Program-made: the position numbers and the translations under genes
NCBI RefSeq assembly: GCF_023101765.2
Contig: NC_064216.1
Coordinates: forward strand, 12,217,545-12,281,544
Source: Spodoptera frugiperda
Lineage: Eukaryota > Arthropoda > Insecta > Lepidoptera > Noctuidae
Length of the DNA stretch: 64,000 bases
Direction of reading: 5' to 3'
In this document: positions 59,501-64,000 of the stretch, one piece after another
Layout: the number at the start of each line of letters is the position of its first letter
How positions within the stretch are numbered: position 1 is the first letter of the stretch
The notes under the pieces: generated by a model
Database searches by the model: none
Told to the model about the DNA's origin: nothing
Seen by the model: only the letters and a program-made list of their open reading frames with translations

Positions 59501-62429
59501 GTCTAGATAGTAAACAAATAAAATAACCCTTATTGCTACGCTTTAAAGTTGATGTCTGACAGCAAAATAGGAGAAAAAATTAAACGGGAACTTTTATTTA
59601 TTTCCGAGACAATTTGTAATATTTTCGTAATTTTTTCCAATAGTATAATTTTTGATTATGTCTGCTTCCCCGGGATATTTTTTGAGATTCAGAATTATGC
59701 GTGTAGTAGCAGTAAAATGTCCCTAAACTCAACCCTTTTTTGTCAATTTTGTGTGAAGAGGTAAAGAAAAATCGTGTTTGCAATAATAAAATATAACTTT
59801 TTTCACATTACAAATCTATATTTTTGGAGATAAAGAAGTGATCTATCTATTGTAAATGTTAGTTATGTTCAGTTAAGTTTCTTTTGGTCGTAATATGCAC
59901 CGAAAAATAGCTTATTTACGTCAGATTTGAGAACGCGTCCTTAACGTTTGTAGTTCATTTTTGAGATTGACTAAGAATTTGATAGCAATCTTTACGGGCT
60001 ATAGAGTCGCTTCATGTTCTTATAATGGTGATATATTCAATCTGATCTCGTTAAATTTTAATATCCACAAGACAAGTTTTTGTCAACAAAGACCTGTAGT
60101 TAACCCGAATATATAATAACCCGTATCTCTCGCAGGTGATGGCGGTGGGCATCGCGGTGGAGTTCTGTTCGCACGTGGTGCACGCGTTCTCTGTGGCGGG
60201 CGGCGGCGGGCGGCAGGCGCGCGCCGCGGCCGCGCTCACCCGCATGGGCTCCTCCGTGCTCTCCGGCATCACGCTCACCAAGTTCGGCGGCATCATCGTG
60301 CTCGGCACCGCCAAGAGCCAGATCTTCCAGGTATACCACTTGACAATATAGACAAATAACTAATTTGCTTATTTTCAAATTTCAAGGTTTTTTTATAGAA
60401 TTAAAGGTAAACTAACAAATAAATCATCTGATGATGAACGATCATGCACCGCTACCATTTATAAACAATAATGTTTTTAAATTCTACTCACACTAAATTT
60501 TAGCTTGGTTATAACACTAAACTTGCTCCCTGGTAAAAAAAAAATAATGAAGATTTCAATCTAAAAATATCATACTTTCACTTGACGCTTTTTTTTAGGC
60601 GCCGGCGTAGCTTAAAACTAGTCGGGTAACTTCCCAACTCTATATTACAATACAAATTCTAATACCACAACATTTGCAGGTGTTCTACTTCCGCATGTAC
60701 CTGGGCATCGTGTTGCTGGGCGCGGCGCACGGACTCATCTTCCTGCCCGTCATGCTCAGCTATATCGGTAAGTCACACTCCCTCCACTAACTAGGCCTTA
60801 CACGTACCCATACAACTCTATTTAAGACATATTTTAACCAAGAAAGTAGCATTTTGCATGAGATTCCTTTCGCATGGAACGAAAAACTAAAGAGAAAATT
60901 AAAGGACTATAAGTCTTTTTGAGTTCATCTATCAGTGATCCTTTCAATCAAGTCCTTAAACACGAAATCTTTACTTACAACCCAAACTTTCACGTTTCTA
61001 GTTAAAAAACACAGGTAAAACTGCACCCTATTTCTTGTTCCCCAAGAGTTAATTTTACGTGTCAGGCCTCGTTAACTCCATGTTACTCGCACCCGCACAC
61101 GATTTGACATTTTATTTGTATTTTTTATTATTTATAAGTTTTACGTTACGGTCTTGCATGCAATGTCTTTCGTTTTTTATTTTATTATTACATTATTGTC
61201 TATGCACCATTTTATTTGAACCTTCGCTTGTATATTGGACCTTTTTGATAGATGTTTTAGTTGGAAAAAAAATACGTGATTATGTTTTTTTTTGTTGTTT
61301 TTTTTTCGCCTATACTAACACATGACGGTTGGTAGTGCCTTACTAATGACATATGAAGGTAAATATGTAGTGCTTAAGCTTTTATGACAGTGTGCATTGT
61401 TCTTGGATCAAATATATGATGTACAGGTTACAGGTGATGTATCCGTCTTACCATATATGCTAATCAATTTCAAGTCGATACTTCGTTATTTATTAACCGA
61501 CTTAAAAAAAGGAAGAGGTTTCTCGTCTAGTTTGATGTGGGACTTGAAGTTGAGTAGCGTTGTAAGCGTTTGGGTGTAATGTCGAGATGAGTAGACTTTA
61601 CTTACCGCGTGTTTTGCAAAGATCTGTTTTCACCAGTTATGTTGTCCTTACAACACTTATTACACTCCTATTAAGCCCCCTATTAATGTTTAAAGTTTTT
61701 GTGATATTGGATATTGAAATTGATGATATAATGGTTCCTCCACTCATATTTTAATATTGCATAAGAAATGGGAATGTGGTAGATTAAAATTGTGAATAAA
61801 TCAGAAACAATCCACAATTAAGTTTAATATAGTTTTTATAAATGAAGACAAAAGACAAGACAGTTTCCTTTATGATGAATGCATGAAAACTGAAATACAC
61901 AAAGCCAAAGGCAAAACAAAAAAATACGCTTAAAAGCAACCCGCCTGTTTGCAAAACACGTGGTCAGAGATATTTATTTATTTCGACATATTTACTCATC
62001 GCTTTTCATCATAGTATGATATCCTACCATTTATACTTCGTAGTCGTCCTTTTGTATCCAGGACGACGCGGATATATAACGAACAGCACATACGTATAAA
62101 CAAAATAAATATTCATAAACGCTTAATATTGTATATTGACTTTAATCATCGTAACCTCACATCATGTCACATTAACATATACTGATATAGCGCTATACAT
62201 GTACATACATAGTTATTATACATAGAGTGTGATAACACGCATGATAAGAAATTCCGTCAGGCAGGTGACTCGACTCCTCGTTACAGGTTCCCCCGTCAAC
62301 AAACAGAAGCTCGCCAACCAACTCCTGCGCAGCAAGGACGTCGCGGTCGCGGAGACGTCGCTCACTCGAGTAAGAGACGCGAGGGGACACCCATACACCC
62401 ACTATAACTTTGAATCGCTTCCCGCGTGA
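20490..62429 (+). CDS. NPC1: NPC1, Niemann-Pick C1 intracellular cholesterol transporter (22 coding exons)
   Basis: The protein moves unesterified sterol out of late endosomes and lysosomes, taking it from NPC2 with its N-terminal domain. Coding exons: 20490-20570, 31581-31700, 43070-43289, 43642-43721, 44737-44946, 45782-45974, 49330-49527, 49812-49953, 50222-50358, 50765-50951, 51237-51408, 52071-52332, 52634-52835, 53160-53360, 53758-53929, 54268-54490, 54753-54884, 55226-55713, 55927-56022, 60136-60330, 60680-60767, 62287-62429. They sum to 3,942 nt, or 1,313 residues, close to human NPC1 (1,278). All junctions are GT-AG and every phase agrees. Domain order: signal peptide (1 to about 33), Cys-rich sterol-binding domain, proline run and TM1 (about 254-292), cytosolic linker, middle luminal domain, sterol-sensing domain (about 629-800, with the conserved EVIPFL motif), Cys-rich C-terminal luminal domain, final membrane segments, cytosolic tail. 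Insects have NPC1a and NPC1b paralogues; I cannot decide which this is. Confidence 0.97.
25125..25155. repeat. Perfect hairpin, 13-bp arms, 5-nt loop
   Basis: ATTCTTGGTTACC, loop CTTCC, GGTAACCAAGAAT. It lies in NPC1 intron 1. Confidence 0.95.
25697..25737. promoter_or_regulatory. Paired inverted AP-1-like sites
   Basis: TGAGTCA at 25697-25703 and TGACTCA at 25731-25737 face each other around a near-palindrome GACAATCCTGCAGATTGTC. It is a possible intronic enhancer of NPC1; function is inferred only from the motif. Confidence 0.35.
28892..30880 (+). mobile_element. Lep1-type Helitron, interrupted by a LINE
   Basis: It starts TCTATACTAATATTATAAAG and ends ACGAAGTCGCGGGCACAGCTAG, with A before and T after (Helitrons insert between A and T, begin TC and end CTRR). 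A GC-rich stem (CGCGGACGAAGTCGCG) lies just before the CTAG end, as Helitrons require. (TTTG)n follows the 5' end at about 28,921-28,956. No Rep/helicase is encoded, so it is non-autonomous. It lies in NPC1 intron 1, in the same direction as NPC1. Confidence 0.8.
29881..30700 (-). mobile_element. R1/Jockey-like LINE, 3' part of ORF2 and 3' UTR, inside the Helitron
   Basis: It starts at the left with a T run (the poly(A) tail of the minus-sense LINE), then the 3'-UTR cassette seen elsewhere in the window, then on the minus strand an ORF2 C-terminus with the zinc-knuckle-like pattern C-x2-C-x8-H-x4-C followed by PAWAEHRR, typical of such LINEs. The frame is broken several times, so it is dead. 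The right edge is uncertain and may reach 30,820. Confidence 0.8.
30881..31580 (+). other. NPC1 intron 1, right end
   Basis: Unique-looking sequence up to the exon 2 acceptor; nothing supported. Confidence 0.5.
31581..31700 (+). CDS. NPC1: NPC1 exon 2 (residues 28-67)
   Basis: The acceptor is TTTGCTTCAG and the donor ATG|GTAAGT, phase 0 to 0. It completes the signal peptide and opens the sterol-binding N-terminal domain with the family's CIWYG motif followed by a second Cys and an NCAYNG-type segment. Confidence 0.96.
42390..42500 (+). mobile_element. Degenerate SINE-like fragment
   Basis: GTGAGTCGAGTGACC, CCGCCCAACCAGTTAGTGGC and TAGAGTTCGACACCCGCC resemble an A box and a B box (GAGTTCGACACC). 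Heavily decayed. Confidence 0.4.
42832..42899 (+). mobile_element. LINE 3' tail fragment
   Basis: GTAAGCTGGAAGATGTCCAC and TGCTGAACAAAGTCCTCCCA are the well-known end of a common lepidopteran LINE. Confidence 0.6.
43070..43289 (+). CDS. NPC1: NPC1 exon 3 (residues 68-141)
   Basis: The acceptor is TTGCTTGCAG and the donor G|GTAAGA; the exit phase is 1. It carries the Cys-Cys pair and the CPSCF and CSPNQS motifs typical of the NPC1 N-terminal domain. Confidence 0.96.
43349..43553 (+). mobile_element. Lepidopteran interspersed repeat in NPC1 intron 3
   Basis: GGTAAACGAACAGACGGATC, CACCGCTCATGGACACTTG, GTTTAGGAATTTAAGGGTC and TCGGGTCTCCGGTAACCTCA recur in many moth genomes (from memory). It takes up most of the 352-bp intron. 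Confidence 0.65.
43642..43721 (+). CDS. NPC1: NPC1 exon 4 (residues 141-167)
   Basis: An 80-nt exon with acceptor TTTGTTTTCAG and donor CAG|GTAAAA, phase 1 to 0. It encodes the YMNTTFESC stretch of the N-terminal domain, including an N-glycosylation sequon. It is too short to be obvious as an isolated open frame; phase and family similarity place it. Confidence 0.93.
44737..44946 (+). CDS. NPC1: NPC1 exon 5 (residues 168-237)
   Basis: Acceptor TTTACAAACAG, donor CCC|GTAAGT, phase 0 to 0. It holds the LMCG and YCTPERW segments and the PFQINYV strand that close the N-terminal domain. Confidence 0.96.
45782..45974 (+). CDS. NPC1: NPC1 exon 6 (residues 238-302): proline hinge and TM1
   Basis: Acceptor TTATACACAG, donor G|GTGAGT, exit phase 1. 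It has four closely spaced cysteines (CSCLDCSASC), a run of seven prolines (the hinge between the sterol-binding domain and the membrane), then a strongly hydrophobic TM1. Confidence 0.95.
47457..47531 (+). CDS. NPC1: Candidate alternatively spliced NPC1 cassette exon (25 extra residues)
   Basis: This is a 75-nt very GC-rich block inside AT-rich intron 6. It is preceded by GGGACAG and followed by GTACGT. Read in the phase left by exon 6 (phase 1) it is fully open, has G or C at nearly every third position (22 of 24 whole codons), and leaves phase 1, exactly what exon 7 needs. It would insert 25 extra residues, rich in Arg, Gly and Ser, into the cytosolic linker between TM1 and TM2. The acceptor lacks a good pyrimidine tract, so it would be weakly or conditionally used. 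This is inference from phase and composition; the reverse strand is also open here. Confidence 0.4.
48013..48151. repeat. 139-bp foldback with about 60-bp arms
   Basis: The left arm 48013-48072 (AGCTAAATGCCACTTAAACG to GTATGGGGAT) pairs with the right arm 48093-48151 (ATCCCATATAATTTTG to GGCATTTGGCT) with scattered mismatches and a 20-nt loop. It is a miniature inverted-repeat element or a pre-miRNA-like hairpin. Confidence 0.75.
49330..49527 (+). CDS. NPC1: NPC1 exon 7 (residues 302-368): cytosolic linker
   Basis: Acceptor AAAATAG, donor G|GTGAGT, phase 1 to 1. It encodes an acidic, low-conservation cytosolic linker ending in the RPWLVLFV start of TM2. The acceptor has an unusually A-rich rather than pyrimidine-rich approach. 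Confidence 0.93.
49812..49953 (+). CDS. NPC1: NPC1 exon 8 (residues 368-415)
   Basis: Acceptor TGTCCTTCAG, donor AG|GTAAGC, phase 1 to 2. It completes TM2 and begins the middle luminal domain with the TTNPVELWAAP motif conserved across NPC1 and patched-like proteins. Confidence 0.96.
50222..50358 (+). CDS. NPC1: NPC1 exon 9 (residues 415-461)
   Basis: Acceptor TCTTCCTCAG, donor G|GTAAGA, phase 2 to 1. It belongs to the middle luminal domain and contains one N-glycosylation sequon (NAT). Confidence 0.95.
50765..50951 (+). CDS. NPC1: NPC1 exon 10 (residues 461-523)
   Basis: Acceptor TGTTTCCCAG, donor AG|GTAAGG, phase 1 to 2. It belongs to the middle luminal domain and has the DICFAPL motif, a VQSVWGWWQ segment and an acidic patch. 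Confidence 0.95.
51237..51408 (+). CDS. NPC1: NPC1 exon 11 (residues 523-580)
   Basis: Acceptor GTTTCACCAG, donor CAG|GTACAC, phase 2 to 0. It has the PECLGSYRGP and ALIITLLVNN segments of the middle luminal domain. Its third codon positions are markedly more GC-rich than in exon 12. Confidence 0.95.
52071..52332 (+). CDS. NPC1: NPC1 exon 12 (residues 581-668): entry to the sterol-sensing domain
   Basis: Acceptor CAATTTCCAG, donor G|GTTAGT, phase 0 to 1. It has the WEKEFI motif, the strictly conserved SERSIEDEL element just before the membrane, then the first helix of the sterol-sensing domain and the RLLIDSKVTLG loop. Confidence 0.97.
52634..52835 (+). CDS. NPC1: NPC1 exon 13 (residues 668-735): sterol-sensing domain core
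   Basis: Acceptor TTTTTTACAG, donor AC|GTAAGT, phase 1 to 2. It carries the IEVIPFLVLAVGVDNIF signature. The proline in it (about residue 699) aligns with human Pro691, whose substitution abolishes sterol sensing (established for human NPC1). Confidence 0.97.
53058..53102 (+). repeat. Two-copy 23-bp tandem duplication in NPC1 intron 13
   Basis: AGATAATCATCCTTTAATTT plus three further T/A bases occurs twice in immediate succession without a change. Confidence 0.9.
53160..53360 (+). CDS. NPC1: NPC1 exon 14 (residues 735-802)
   Basis: Acceptor TTACTTCCAG, donor AG|GTATTT, phase 2 to 2. It carries the last helices of the sterol-sensing domain, with FLGALSDMPAV and DFLLQVTCFVALL segments. Confidence 0.96.
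53585..53675 (+). mobile_element. SINE family 2 fragment in NPC1 intron 14
   Basis: TGCACATTATGGTACATAAT, TATATTGTAAGTCCC and TTGCCATATACCGGGCACA align with the body of the 12735-12962 copy. Confidence 0.65.
53758..53929 (+). CDS. NPC1: NPC1 exon 15 (residues 802-859)
   Basis: Acceptor GTGGCGCAG, donor GCT|GTGAGT, phase 2 to 0. It is a cytosolic loop with a Gly/Glu-rich variable segment followed by the next membrane helix. Nearly all third codon positions are G or C, unlike the neighbouring exons. Confidence 0.95.
54268..54490 (+). CDS. NPC1: NPC1 exon 16 (residues 860-934)
   Basis: Acceptor TTTCTCCAG, donor G|GTAAGT, phase 0 to 1. It starts the C-terminal luminal domain: EIGLDQELSMPQDSF, the GPPVYFV strand and the QNMVCG motif. 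Confidence 0.97.
54592..54645 (-). mobile_element. LINE 3' tail fragment in NPC1 intron 16
   Basis: GGCAGGCTTATGTTCAGCAG and TAGACATACTATGACTGATA match the complementary end of the LINE fragment at 42832-42899. Confidence 0.55.
54753..54884 (+). CDS. NPC1: NPC1 exon 17 (residues 934-978)
   Basis: Acceptor TTGTTACAG, donor C|GTGAGT, phase 1 to 1. It has the SWLDDFFDW motif and a Cys-Cys pair of the Cys-rich C-terminal luminal domain. Confidence 0.95.
54907..55140. mobile_element. Inverted-repeat element remnant in NPC1 intron 17
   Basis: ACCGACTCGCCCGGAGAGTCCA (54924-54945) and its near reverse complement (55119-55140) lie 170 bp apart. TTAACACATTCAGTGCC at the left (TTAA 54907-54910) resembles the start of piggyBac-type MITEs; the matching right end is missing. 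Confidence 0.55.
55226..55713 (+). CDS. NPC1: NPC1 exon 18 (residues 978-1140)
   Basis: The largest exon (488 nt). Acceptor CATCCACAG, donor TTG|GTGAGT, phase 1 to 0. It has the CKECQ Cys pair, the CVKGGHAAYGQAVNY region, GATYYQGYHTVL, then VFPYSVFYVFYEQYL leading into the last transmembrane bundle. If intron 18 were retained, the frame would stay open into the mobile-element remnant until 55,812. Confidence 0.97.
55733..55895 (+). mobile_element. RTE-like tail fragment filling NPC1 intron 18
   Basis: GTTGACCCAGCAAACTTCCT, CTCACCTTTTAAACC and GACTAACGAACATCAATTCA, in the same order as at 7108-7395. It makes up about three quarters of the 213-bp intron. Confidence 0.7.
55927..56022 (+). CDS. 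NPC1: NPC1 exon 19 (residues 1141-1172)
   Basis: Acceptor TTTGCAG, donor TTG|GTGAGT, phase 0 to 0. A 96-nt exon of mostly hydrophobic residues ending in WGISLNAVSLVNL, a near-invariant NPC1 motif. Confidence 0.96.
56687..57041. repeat. Tandem repeat, three units of about 122-126 bp
   Basis: The units share TAGAATCCCTGAC, TGGAC-C-TAACAGCCCAG, GAAGAGATATGAATATA and TGATGAGCACTT. AGAATCCC starts at 56693, 56815 and 56941. It lies inside the TTAA element. Confidence 0.92.
57073..57962. mobile_element. LINE insertion with inverted 5' part (twin-primed), within the TTAA element
   Basis: TGTTAGTATTAATATT occurs directly at 57057-57072 and at 57963-57978, a perfect 16-bp target duplication. Between them, the minus strand carries the end of a LINE reverse-transcriptase frame (stop at 57214-57216; ends ARIVRRFLSLEP), while the plus strand carries a LINE N-terminus from ATG 57,579 with an AT-hook-like RRGRPP and a KWSQTINENVMRAYYGATEG motif. 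The two ends point away from each other, as twin priming produces. Confidence 0.72.
57579..57956 (+). pseudogene. LINE ORF N-terminal fragment
   Basis: 125 codons, Ser/Pro-rich, with an Arg-rich AT-hook-like stretch (about residues 75-86) and a Myb-like MKWSQTINENVMRAYYGATE segment (about 88-107) common at the start of a class of lepidopteran LINE proteins. The stop codon is formed only a few bases before the target duplication, so it probably reflects the insertion junction rather than a real C-terminus. Not a host gene. Confidence 0.65.
57989..58325. repeat. Tandem repeat, 99-bp unit, about 3.4 copies
   Basis: GGCGCCATCTTGGATTTTAA starts at 58089, 58188 and (with change) 58287; a diverged GGCGCT start is at 57989. 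The two central units are nearly identical. Because 99 is divisible by 3, open frames run through it on both strands; these are not genes. Confidence 0.95.
58385..58410. repeat. Perfect hairpin, 10-bp arms
   Basis: CTTACCTTGT, loop AACTTG, ACAAGGTAAG, inside the TTAA element. Confidence 0.95.
58594..58939. repeat. Long near-perfect inverted repeat, about 145-bp arms, 57-nt spacer
   Basis: The left arm 58594-58739 and right arm 58797-58939 are reverse complements apart from a 3-nt indel near the inner end and very few other differences. Outer ends AAATCCCACCCAAAACATAA and TTATGTTTTGGGTGGGATTT. It would form a stable dsRNA stem in the NPC1 pre-mRNA. Confidence 0.95.
59217..59259. repeat. Microsatellite, (GTGA)n
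   Basis: Seven or so GTGA repeats with GTCA variants, inside the TTAA element. Confidence 0.95.
60136..60330 (+). CDS. NPC1: NPC1 exon 20 (residues 1173-1237)
   Basis: Acceptor CTCTCGCAG, donor CAG|GTATAC, phase 0 to 0. It has the GIAVEFCSHVVHAF motif, an Arg/Ala/Gly-rich loop and MGSSVLSGITLTKFGG. Third codon positions are almost all G or C. Confidence 0.97.
60680..60767 (+). CDS. NPC1: NPC1 exon 21 (residues 1238-1267)
   Basis: Acceptor CATTTGCAG, donor G|GTAAGT, phase 0 to 1. It encodes the final membrane helix (FYFRMYLGIVLLGAAHGLIF, then PVMLSYIG). Confidence 0.96.
60768..62286 (+). other. NPC1 intron 21 (1.5 kb)
   Basis: AT-rich. At about 61,494-61,520 there is another decayed ACCGACTTAAAAAAAGGAAG repeat fragment. 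No alternative last exon with a dileucine end is seen. Confidence 0.5.
62287..62429 (+). CDS. NPC1: NPC1 exon 22 and stop (residues 1267-1313)
   Basis: The acceptor is CTCGTTACAG and the entry phase 1 restores the SPVNK motif that follows the last helix in the family. The tail ends in NFESLPA before TGA. It lacks the C-terminal LLNF dileucine signal of human NPC1. Phase, motif and stop position all support this as the last coding exon. Confidence 0.92.
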
Positions 62430-64000
62430 ACTTGTCTATAGCGAGAATGAACACGTACGTACTAACGAACAGACGAAACTTTTTCATATAGAGCCATAGC
62501 GATCACGGTGGACCATTGTTTAATTATTTAATTATAGTTTTTAGTAACCCCCAGTTATATAGAAATATAGAAATCACAACATTAGAGGTTTGAATGACTC
62601 ATACTATGAAGCACCCGATTTTATTTTATAATAAACCATTAATGACAATATTATAAAACCGGGTATTTCAAGTATAAGTCAAGATGCATATAGATCCCTT
62701 ACCCCACCATCGTTCGCCATGCGTTCACATAGATAATAGATAAATAAAAAGTGAAATATTGCAATTTGTTTAGTTCATTCTCGTTACAAGTTCCCGTACT
62801 AACGCATCGGTGTATTGTAAAGTGGGAGGTGGTGCGACCAGGATGCGTCTGGTAGACTCATGGAGCATTGTAGCACAGGATCAGGTCCTATAGTATTACA
62901 GTGTTGCTGATACCCTCACCACTACCTGACATTTCTATGACGTAGACCGACTTGTTTAGATATCAAATTATATAAGGTAAGTACCAAAATTAAATTTTAT
63001 TATTCGCCAAAGATTTACTTCATACGTTTTTGGTTAGAGTGATCCTTTTTAGTCTGTCTACAGTCACACAAATGTCGGCGCGGGAGTATGGTTCTCTTCC
63101 CATTAATATTGTTGAAAGCATTTATTGTATACGGCGGTAATTGTGATTTGTAACATTTAGTTTTACATGTTGTATTGGCTGTTACAAACAATCCAAATTG
63201 ATTAACCTTAGACGCTAGTAGTTAGCAATCAAGTGTTGGAATCACACGTACCGTGGCAAGGGGTTGGTTTCTAACCAAAATGGTTGATGGGACACCCTTT
63301 TATGTTAAAATATCACGAATATCATATTTTTTATTGTAATTTGCATGTATCGATCGTTATATTCCTAATTTTGTAACGGTAGCGATCATTCCTATTGAGT
63401 TCGAATTTAAAATTATTATTTTTTAACATTTTTTTATTTATTTTTGTATATTTATGATTTTCTGTCACTGCCTTTGTTTTTTTGCACATGCTAGAGTACT
63501 TATAATAAGAGCTTCAAGCTAGATACGTTTTAGTTGGCGACATAGAACCGAAGTTATAACAGTTTATCAATAAATAGATAAATATGATTAGTTATTCCAT
63601 CGTCGCAAGTGTAACGCGACAGATGCAATACATCCAGTACTTACTCAACAGTACTTAATTCAACAAGGCAGTGTTGTAGCAAATCTCTAATGACTAAATA
63701 GAAAATAATATTTATTTATTTAATTAGTTATACAGGCGTAACGTAGAAGGCAAGAGAGATTTAGAATATTGTGAAATCATTAGGTCCTAGTGTCAATTTT
63801 TGTATACAAAAATAGGACAATCAAAATTAGTAAAATTATCAACTCGCATCCTAGTTACGCCTGAATCAAATAATTATATTATAACTAGCGCCAATCGCAG
63901 CTAAATCAAGATCGGCGCAAAGTATATTCCATTAATGTGAGAGTCCATTTAATTGATATTTATTTGCACGCTTAACGTAGACTTAGTTAGGGACAGCCTG
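62430..64000 (+). other. NPC1 3' UTR and downstream region
   Basis: AT-rich sequence after the NPC1 stop; poly(A) signals are annotated separately. No further gene is supported to the window end. Confidence 0.4.
62630..62748 (+). terminator. NPC1: Candidate NPC1 poly(A) signals
   Basis: Two AATAAA hexamers at 62,630-62,635 and 62,743-62,748 lie about 200 and 315 bp after the NPC1 stop. Which one is used, or whether the 3' UTR runs on, cannot be told from sequence. Confidence 0.4.

Larger units (their letters stand above)
56140..59940. mobile_element. 3.8-kb TTAA-flanked terminal-inverted-repeat element in NPC1 intron 19
   Basis: TTAA at 56136-56139 is followed by GGACGCGTTCTCA; TGAGAACGCGTCC at 59928-59940 is followed by TTAA at 59941-59944. 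The 13-bp terminal repeats are perfect reverse complements. TTAA duplication is typical of piggyBac and Kolobok superfamilies; the termini are not the CCC type of classical piggyBac. No transposase frame is seen, so it is non-autonomous. It occupies 3.8 kb of the 4.1-kb intron and carries the five nested features listed below. Confidence 0.8.

Noticed and set aside
61059..61325. Possible alternative last exon of NPC1 after GTGTCAG
   Set aside because: It would be in phase but encodes a long hydrophobic stretch unlike NPC1 tails; exon 22 carries the conserved SPVNK join.
1..64000. CRISPR arrays, operons, phage or plasmid functions
   Set aside because: No regular repeat-spacer pattern or prokaryotic gene layout is present; the gene structure is insect.

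Overview
This window is nuclear DNA from a moth, most likely a noctuid or close relative. Genes have GT-AG introns, intergenic DNA is AT-rich, and several repeats match families I know as abundant in Lepidoptera: a Lep1-type Helitron, two tRNA-derived SINE families, 5'-truncated LINE tails and RTE-like tails. No prokaryotic, organellar or viral genome organisation is seen. Assignments rest on reading the translations by eye; no database search was run.

Layout. Positions 1-13,370 hold no gene I can support and are a graveyard of mobile-element fragments. Positions 13,371-19,800 carry three compact minus-strand genes: a glyoxylate/hydroxypyruvate reductase (GRHPR-like, 3 exons, 13,371-15,448, with an in-frame upstream ATG at 15,514), a TXNDC15-like ER membrane thioredoxin-domain protein (2 exons, 16,490-17,892), and a Myb/SANT-like DNA-binding protein with a C-terminal coiled coil (2 exons, 18,979-19,800). 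A 689-bp gap (19,801-20,489) then separates that gene from NPC1, which runs the other way, so the gap is probably a bidirectional promoter.

Positions 20,490-62,429 hold one complete plus-strand gene for Niemann-Pick C1 (NPC1), the lysosomal/endosomal cholesterol transporter. I could assemble 22 coding exons with consistent phases throughout, giving 1,313 residues. Introns 1 and 2 are each about 11 kb. The remaining introns are mostly 0.2-1 kb, apart from intron 6 (3.4 kb), intron 19 (4.1 kb) and intron 21 (1.5 kb).

The most unusual content lies in NPC1 introns. Intron 19 is almost entirely a 3.8-kb element flanked by TTAA with 13-bp perfect terminal inverted repeats. Inside it are a LINE insertion whose 5' part is inverted (twin-priming geometry, with a 16-bp target duplication), two tandem-repeat arrays and a near-perfect inverted repeat with about 145-bp arms. 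Intron 6 contains a GC-rich 75-nt block that would splice in frame (phase 1/1) as a cassette exon encoding 25 extra, Arg-rich residues, and a separate 139-bp foldback. Intron 1 contains a Helitron interrupted by a LINE. Upstream of the genes, a 118-bp PIF/Harbinger-like MITE with TAA duplications sits inside an older RTE-like fragment.

The four genes do not form one pathway. NPC1 exports sterol from late endosomes, which matters for sterol-auxotrophic insects. GRHPR detoxifies glyoxylate and hydroxypyruvate. TXNDC15 is an ER membrane oxidoreductase-fold protein. The Myb/SANT protein is probably a transcription factor or a domesticated transposon protein.
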